A stretch of 64,000 bases of DNA, taken from positions 1,014,575-1,078,574 of the forward strand of contig NZ_VDEZ01000002.1 in the NCBI RefSeq assembly GCF_017922435.1. The letters run 5' to 3'. The notes beneath the pieces are model-generated. The model worked only from the letters and a program-made list of their open reading frames with translations, did not search any database and was not told where the DNA came from. How positions within the stretch are numbered: position 1 is the first letter of the stretch; each line of letters begins with the position of its first letter. A program made the position numbers and the translations under genes. Source of the DNA: Thalassospira sp. ER-Se-21-Dark (GTDB lineage Bacteria; Pseudomonadota; Alphaproteobacteria; Rhodospirillales; Thalassospiraceae). This document shows, in pieces, positions 59,324 through 64,000 of this stretch.

Positions 59324-62300
59324 ATGCCGTCTTACCGTTTTTCATTCGACCTTGGCACCAATTCGATTGGCTGGGCGGTTTTTGAACTTGATCCCAAGAA
59401 CCGGCCCGTCAACCTCTCCGATTGCGGCGTGCGGATTTTCCCCGATGGCCGCAACCCCAAAGACAAAAGCTCGCTTGCTGTTGCCAGACGCGAAGCCCGC
59501 GCCATGCGCCGCCGCCGGGACCGCTACCTGAAACGACGCGGCGAACTGATGGAACGTCTTGTCGCAAACGGTTTGATGCCGGAATCGCGCGACGACCAAA
59601 AGGCACTGGAAGGCCTCGATCCCTATGCCCTGCGCGCAACCGGACTGGATGAGGCCTTGCCGCCCCATCATTTTGGGCGCGCCTTGTTTCACCTTAATCA
59701 GCGACGCGGTTTCAAATCAAACCGCAAGACAGATCGTGGTGAAAACAGTGAAAGCGGCATTACCAAAATCGGTATGAAAAAGCTGCAAGAAGCCCTTCTT
59801 GCCGAAGGATGCCGAACCCTTGGCGAATTGCAGCATCGCCATCATCAGGCCAACCAGACCCCTACCATGGATATCAATCCCAAATCGGTACGCGCCAAAC
59901 TGCGCGGCGAAGGGGCCAAGGCCGCCTATGACTTCTATCCGTCCCGCGACGCCGTCGAAGATGAATTCAACAAATTATGGACCAGCCAGAAACGCTTCCA
60001 CCCCGACCTTCTGACCGATGCCGCCCGCGACACCATCCATGATGCCATTTTTTATCAGCGCAAACTCAAAACCCCCGACGTCGGAAGATGCAGCTTCAAC
60101 CCGGCAGAGGAACGGGTTGCCCGTGCCATGCCCATTGCACAGCATTTCCGCATCTTGCAGTTTGTCGGTGACCTGCGGCTGATTGATGCTGATCTGGTGC
60201 GCCACCCGCTCAAAAATGATCAGAAAACCGCCCTGTATCGCGCCCTGCTCGCCAAAGGCAAGCTGACCTTCAAAGCCATGCGCAAAACTATCGGCATCGG
60301 ATCGGAATATGCCTTTTCCCATGAAAGTGAAAAGCAATCGGAATTCAAGGGCGATGAAACCGCCGCCAGACTGGCCGGGCTAAAATATTTCGGCCCGAAA
60401 TGGCGTGAACTGTCATTCAATGATCAAAGCGAAATCGTTGACAGGCTGTTGCACGAGGAAAACGAGGAAATCCTGATCGAATATCTTCAGGATCGTTTCG
60501 GCTTTGATCGCGACCACTGCGAAGCCATCGCCGATGCACCCCTGCCCGATGGCCACACCCGCCTTGGCAAAACCGCCCTTGAAACGCTTGTTGAAATCAT
60601 GCGCGACGATCATCTTCCCTATGATCAGGCCTGCACGAAGGCGGGTTACGAACACGCCCTGCCGCCTGATGGCGTGATCCTTGACAATCTTCCCTATTAC
60701 GGGATTGCCCTTGAACGCCATGTCGCCTTTGGCGATGGCAAAAGTGACGATCTCGAAAAGCGATACGGCAAAATCGCCAATCCCACCGTGCATATTGCCC
60801 TTAATCAGTTGCGCAAGGTGATCAATGCCCTGATAGACCGATACGGCCACCCGGATCAGATCGTGATGGAAATCGCCCGCGACCTGAAACAAAGCAAGGC
60901 CAAACGCGACGAACTCAACAAGGAACAAAAGAAAAATCAGGACAAAAACGACCAGCGCCGCCAGAAACTGCAAGAAGCCCATATTGCCGTCAATGCCGAA
61001 AACATGCTGCGCATGCGTCTGTGGGAAGAACTGGACGAGGATAATTCTGCCGCCCGCGCCTGCCCGTTTACCGGCGAACAGATTTCAATGGCGCTGTTAT
61101 TCTCGCCCAAAGTCGAAATCGAACATATCCTGCCTTTTTCGCGCTCTCTCGATAACAGCCCGGCCAACAAGACTCTGTGCATGGCATGGGCCAACCGCGC
61201 CAAGGGCAATCGCAGCCCGTGGGAGGCCTTCGGGCGTGACGGCGAACCCGGTTTTGACTGGCCGGAAATCACCACCCGCGCTGCCCGCCTGCCCAAAAAC
61301 AAATCATGGCGCTTTGGCCCCGATGCCATGGAACGACTGGAACGCGATGGCGATTTTCTGGATCGCCAATTGACTGACACCCAGTATCTCAGCCGCATCG
61401 CCCGCGAATATGCTACCAAAATCTGCGACCCCAACCAGGTCTGGGTCACGCCGGGCCGCCTGACCGCATGGCTGCGGCGCAACTGGGGCCTGAACGGCAT
61501 CCTGCCAACCGGCAATGCCACCAAGAATCGCGACGATCACCGCCATCATGCCATTGACGCGATTGTCGTCGGCCTGACAGATCGTGGCATCCTCAACCGG
61601 GTCTCGCGCAGTGCCGCCCTTGCCGAGGCCGAAGACCTTGACCACAGCATCGCCGAAATGCCCGATCCATTTGAGGGCTTCCGCGACAACATCCGCCACA
61701 AACTCGAACAGATTGTTGTCTCTCACAAACCCGATGCCGGATTTGTGCCGGGCCACCCCAAAGGGGATGCAACACCGGGCGCACTGCATAACGACACCGC
61801 CTATGGCATCATCAAAACCGACGCCAAGGGCATGTCCGAAGTCGTGACCCGCAAGGATGTCCTGTCCTTCAAGGGGACAAAGGAAATCGAAACCATTCGC
61901 GATGCGGCAACCCGCCAAAGCCTCCTCGATGCCGTTGCCGCTGTGCCTTCCGGGGTGGCCTTCACGAACGCCCTGCGCGACTGGTCCGCCCGAACCGGAA
62001 CCAAACGGGTGCGCGTCAAATCCAATATGTCGGTCATTCCCATTCATGACCGCGATGGCAAGGCCTATAAGGGCTATAAGGGGGATGGCAATCTGTGCGC
62101 CGAAATCTATGAACGCCCCGATGGGAAATGGGGCGATGAAATCATTTCGCGTTTTGATGCCGTCCAACCGGGCTTCATGCCACAATGGCAACGCGATTTC
62201 CCAGCCGCCCGCCGGGTCATGCGGCTGTTTCGCGATGATATGATCATCGCCGAGATTGACGGAGTCATGACGGTTTGCCGAATTGTTAAAATGTCTCCCG

Positions 62301-62476
62301 GCAAGGTTGTATTTACCCCGCATCATGAAGCAAACACAGACAGTCGAAACCGGGATAAAGATGATCCGTTTTCGTTCCATACATGTAGCGGCGAGAGCCT
62401 TCGGAAGCGCAAAGCCCGCAAATTGTTTGTCGATCCGCTCGGCAAGGTGCGCGGTTATCCGGCGGAGGACGGCTAA
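59324..62476 (+). CDS. cas9: Cas9, type II-C RNA-guided nuclease
   Basis: A 1050-residue compact Cas9, within the usual II-C size. RuvC-I is FSFDLGTNSIGWAVFEL (Asp9), followed by the Arg-rich bridge helix RREARAMRRRRDRYLKRRGE. RuvC-II has VMEIARDL (Glu516). The HNH domain is VEIEHILPFSRSLDNSPANK (His601). RuvC-III is HHAIDAIVVGL (His742, Asp745). All catalytic residues are present, so both strands of target DNA should be cut. GGGGGA precedes ATG 59324. It overlaps cas1 by one base (TAATG). The PAM cannot be read from this sequence. Confidence 0.97.
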   Translation: MPSYRFSFDLGTNSIGWAVFELDPKNRPVNLSDCGVRIFPDGRNPKDKSSLAVARREARAMRRRRDRYLKRRGELMERLVANGLMPESRDDQKALEGLDPYALRATGLDEALPPHHFGRALFHLNQRRGFKSNRKTDRGENSESGITKIGMKKLQEALLAEGCRTLGELQHRHHQANQTPTMDINPKSVRAKLRGEGAKAAYDFYPSRDAVEDEFNKLWTSQKRFHPDLLTDAARDTIHDAIFYQRKLKTPDVGRCSFNPAEERVARAMPIAQHFRILQFVGDLRLIDADLVRHPLKNDQKTALYRALLAKGKLTFKAMRKTIGIGSEYAFSHESEKQSEFKGDETAARLAGLKYFGPKWRELSFNDQSEIVDRLLHEENEEILIEYLQDRFGFDRDHCEAIADAPLPDGHTRLGKTALETLVEIMRDDHLPYDQACTKAGYEHALPPDGVILDNLPYYGIALERHVAFGDGKSDDLEKRYGKIANPTVHIALNQLRKVINALIDRYGHPDQIVMEIARDLKQSKAKRDELNKEQKKNQDKNDQRRQKLQEAHIAVNAENMLRMRLWEELDEDNSAARACPFTGEQISMALLFSPKVEIEHILPFSRSLDNSPANKTLCMAWANRAKGNRSPWEAFGRDGEPGFDWPEITTRAARLPKNKSWRFGPDAMERLERDGDFLDRQLTDTQYLSRIAREYATKICDPNQVWVTPGRLTAWLRRNWGLNGILPTGNATKNRDDHRHHAIDAIVVGLTDRGILNRVSRSAALAEAEDLDHSIAEMPDPFEGFRDNIRHKLEQIVVSHKPDAGFVPGHPKGDATPGALHNDTAYGIIKTDAKGMSEVVTRKDVLSFKGTKEIETIRDAATRQSLLDAVAAVPSGVAFTNALRDWSARTGTKRVRVKSNMSVIPIHDRDGKAYKGYKGDGNLCAEIYERPDGKWGDEIISRFDAVQPGFMPQWQRDFPAARRVMRLFRDDMIIAEIDGVMTVCRIVKMSPGKVVFTPHHEANTDSRNRDKDDPFSFHTCSGESLRKRKARKLFVDPLGKVRGYPAEDG

Positions 62477-63378
62477 TGGACCGGATCATCGAAATCGCCA
62501 GCGATGACCGCCATCTTGCGATTGCGCGTGGCTCCATGGAAATCCGGGCGGGAAATGATGTTGTGGGGCGCGTGCCGCTTGATGATATCGGGGCGCTGAT
62601 CTGTTCGGCGCATGGCCTGACCTATTCCAACAACCTGATTGCCAAACTGGCCGAACGGTCCGTGCCGGTCGTGCTGTGCGGCCCCAATCACATGCCAGTC
62701 GGCTATCTGATGGCAACCAATGCCCATCACCAGCAATCAAAACGCATCATGGCGCAGGCCGATGCCAGCCGTGCGCTCAAAAACCGGCTGTGGAAACAGC
62801 TTGTCCAGACCAAGATCGAGGCACAGGCAGCCGTCCTTGAAACACTGGGCAAGCCCCATGTTCCAGTCGGCTCCCTGATCCGGCATGTCAAATCCGGCGA
62901 TCCCGAAAATATCGAAGGCCAGGCGGCCCAGCGATACTGGCAATTGATGTTTGGTAATGATTTCCGCCGTGACCGTTTCGGCAGCGGCCCCAACGCCGCC
63001 CTTAATTACGGCTATGCCGTTTTGCGTGCGGCCACCGCGCGCGCCACCATGGCGGCGGGGCTGCACCCATCCCTTGGCCTGCATCATCGCAGCGGGGCAA
63101 ACCCGATGAACCTGGTTGATGATCTGATCGAACCGTTCCGCCCGATTGTTGATCTGATTGTGTTCCGCCTTTGGGTCGATAACAGTGACATAGAACTGCA
63201 CGGCGATACCAAACGCCTGCTTGCCACCGTCACCGCGCATGATCTGCCAACCGATGCCGGGGCCTCGCCGGTCATGCAATGCCTGCATCGCCTCGCAGGC
63301 TCACTGGCGCAATGCTATCTTGGTGAAACACAAAGCCTTTCCCTGCCACTCGCCCCATTGCCGCTTGAACTGGGTTAG
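62476..63378 (+). CDS. cas1: Cas1, type II CRISPR integrase
   Basis: 300 residues. The catalytic Glu is in DPENIEGQAAQRYW (Glu147), the His in PSLGLHHRSGANPMN (His203 or His204), and the acidic group in NLVDDLIEPFRP (Asp215/216 and Glu219). RIIEIASDDRHLAIARGSME at the N-terminus is typical of type II Cas1. With Cas2 it inserts new spacers. It is translationally coupled to cas9. No csn2 or cas4 is present, as expected for II-C. Confidence 0.97.
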   Translation: MDRIIEIASDDRHLAIARGSMEIRAGNDVVGRVPLDDIGALICSAHGLTYSNNLIAKLAERSVPVVLCGPNHMPVGYLMATNAHHQQSKRIMAQADASRALKNRLWKQLVQTKIEAQAAVLETLGKPHVPVGSLIRHVKSGDPENIEGQAAQRYWQLMFGNDFRRDRFGSGPNAALNYGYAVLRAATARATMAAGLHPSLGLHHRSGANPMNLVDDLIEPFRPIVDLIVFRLWVDNSDIELHGDTKRLLATVTAHDLPTDAGASPVMQCLHRLAGSLAQCYLGETQSLSLPLAPLPLELG

Positions 63379-63382
63379 GAAC

Positions 63383-63709
63383 ATGTTATCGGGATACCGA
63401 ATGATGTGGATGATGGTGCTGTTTGATTTGCCGGTCACAACCAAAAAAGAACGCAAGGCCGCAACCGGCTTTCGCAACCACCTCCTCGACCTCGGCTTCG
63501 AAATGGCCCAGTTTTCCGTCTATCTGCGTTTCTGTGCCGGCAAGGAACAGGCAGAAAGCATGACGCGCAAGGTCCATATGAAACTGCCCGCTGGCGGCAA
63601 GGTCGATATCCTGTATTTCACCGACAAGCAATACGAGAATATTGTTTCCTATACCGGCAGAACAAAACAGGATTCGCGTAAAAATCCCAGCCAGTTTGAA
63701 ATGTTCTGA
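63383..63709 (+). CDS. cas2: Cas2, type II-C
   Basis: 108 residues from ATG 63383 (TTAGGAA upstream); ATG codons at 63401 and 63404 are alternative starts. MMWMMVLFDLPVTTKKERKA carries the conserved Asp of the Cas2 ferredoxin fold, followed by FRNHLLDLGFEMAQFSVYLR and VDILYFTDKQYENIVSYTGR. It bridges Cas1 dimers in spacer integration. It lies 4 bp after cas1. The next 74 bp contain a terminator and then the array. Confidence 0.96.
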   Translation: MLSGYRMMWMMVLFDLPVTTKKERKAATGFRNHLLDLGFEMAQFSVYLRFCAGKEQAESMTRKVHMKLPAGGKVDILYFTDKQYENIVSYTGRTKQDSRKNPSQFEMF

Positions 63710-63748
63710 GCGACGGATTTGACGGTTCTAACCTTGCCAAAACGTCAA

Positions 63749-63774
63749 AAAAGCCCCTGAAATCAGGGGCTTTT
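63749..63774. terminator. Rho-independent terminator between cas2 and the array
   Basis: AAAAGCCCCTGA-AA-TCAGGGGCTTTT, perfect 12-bp arms with A- and T-runs on both sides. It separates cas-operon transcription from the array, which begins nine bases later. Confidence 0.88.
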
Positions 63775-63783
63775 CCGAAAGTG

Positions 63784-64000
63784 GTTTTAGCAGAAGAGAG
63801 ATTGTGGTCCAACCGCAACATATCGGGCTGAATATGGTCAGGCAGTTGGGTTTTAGCAGAAGAGAGATTGTGGTCCAACCGCAACGGCTCTGTGTGCCGC
63901 CATGCACAAGATGCCGTTTTAGCAGAAGAGAGATTGTGGTCCAACCGCAACGCGCTGCTCCTGCATTTACTGCGGCAAAGAGTTTTAGCAGAAGAGAGAT
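63784..64000 (+). CRISPR. CRISPR array, 36-bp repeats and 30-bp spacers (open at window end)
   Basis: Identical 36-bp repeats at 63784-63819, 63850-63885 and 63916-63951, and the first 19 bases of a fourth at 63982-64000. Spacers are all 30 bp: 63820-63849, 63886-63915, 63952-63981. The repeat begins GTTTTAGCAGAAGAGAG, the type II form in which this end pairs with the tracrRNA anti-repeat, so crRNAs should be read from the plus strand. The array continues beyond the window, so its length and leader-distal end are unknown. The spacers show no evident match elsewhere in the window, but they could not be searched systematically. Confidence 0.98.

Noticed and set aside
61304..62380. 358-codon minus-strand frame inside cas9
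   Set aside because: Antisense shadow of the RuvC-III and PAM-interacting part of cas9.
63618..63950. Minus-strand frame covering the array with a repeated short peptide
   Set aside because: The repeated peptide is just the CRISPR repeat translated; the spacing of 66 bp keeps the frame open by arithmetic.

Overview
The window looks like chromosomal DNA from a marine alphaproteobacterium of the Rhodospirillales, most like Thalassospira. This is an inference from gene content (pca operon with a PcaQ regulator, several TRAP transporters, TamA/TamB, DUF3126, glucosylglycerate genes, a type II-C CRISPR system) and a moderately GC-rich, uniform base composition. The one clear exception is an AT-richer block at about 28.94-30.6 kb. 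No rRNA or tRNA gene was seen.

Layout. 1-8.1 kb: start of a TRAP small-permease gene divergent from an RpiR-type regulator with three matching operator-like repeats between them, then the outer-membrane assembly pair tamA-tamB. 8.15-8.41 kb: a short element with perfect 21-bp terminal inverted repeats and TA flanks (MITE-like). 8.5-11.7 kb: a convergent pair, GNAT-ATP-grasp ligase and GNAT-C39-like peptidase, sharing one terminator. 11.8-14.1 kb: small sulfur-related and TenA/GNAT genes.

14.1-26.5 kb is an aromatic-acid module. A pcaDCHG-IJF-B block converts protocatechuate to succinyl-CoA and acetyl-CoA. It is divergent from pcaQ, which is followed by a DctP-DctQ-DctM TRAP transporter and an AraC/HpaA-type regulator. 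Two 38-bp inverted repeats with identical spacing, one at pcaD/pcaQ and one before the TRAP genes, suggest joint PcaQ control. pobA, which makes protocatechuate from 4-hydroxybenzoate, lies apart at 47-48 kb but shares a 13-bp promoter word with the pcaD/pcaQ region.

26.5-39.7 kb: host-attachment-like protein, GNAT, a BaiN-type flavoprotein whose 3' end is replaced by an AT-rich ABC-ATPase/TOPRIM (OLD-like, probable defence) gene, a methyltransferase, an MFS-MarR-siderophore-interacting-protein operon, formaldehyde dehydrogenase, a DUF318 permease with a thioredoxin-like partner, and a GST. 39.7-45.3 kb: AtuA/DUF1446 proteins with a TAXI-TRAP transporter and a LysR regulator. 45.4-48.3 kb: hpt, two small membrane-associated stress proteins and pobA. 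48.6-53.8 kb: synthesis (GpgS, GpgP) and phosphorolysis (GH13_18 phosphorylase) of glucosylglycerate, with two PAS proteins between. 53.9-58.9 kb: a ThDP enzyme with an IclR regulator, and an AraC/MFS pair.

58.9-64 kb: a type II-C CRISPR-Cas locus: a tracrRNA upstream of cas9, then cas9-cas1-cas2 and an array of 36-bp repeats and 30-bp spacers that runs off the window end.
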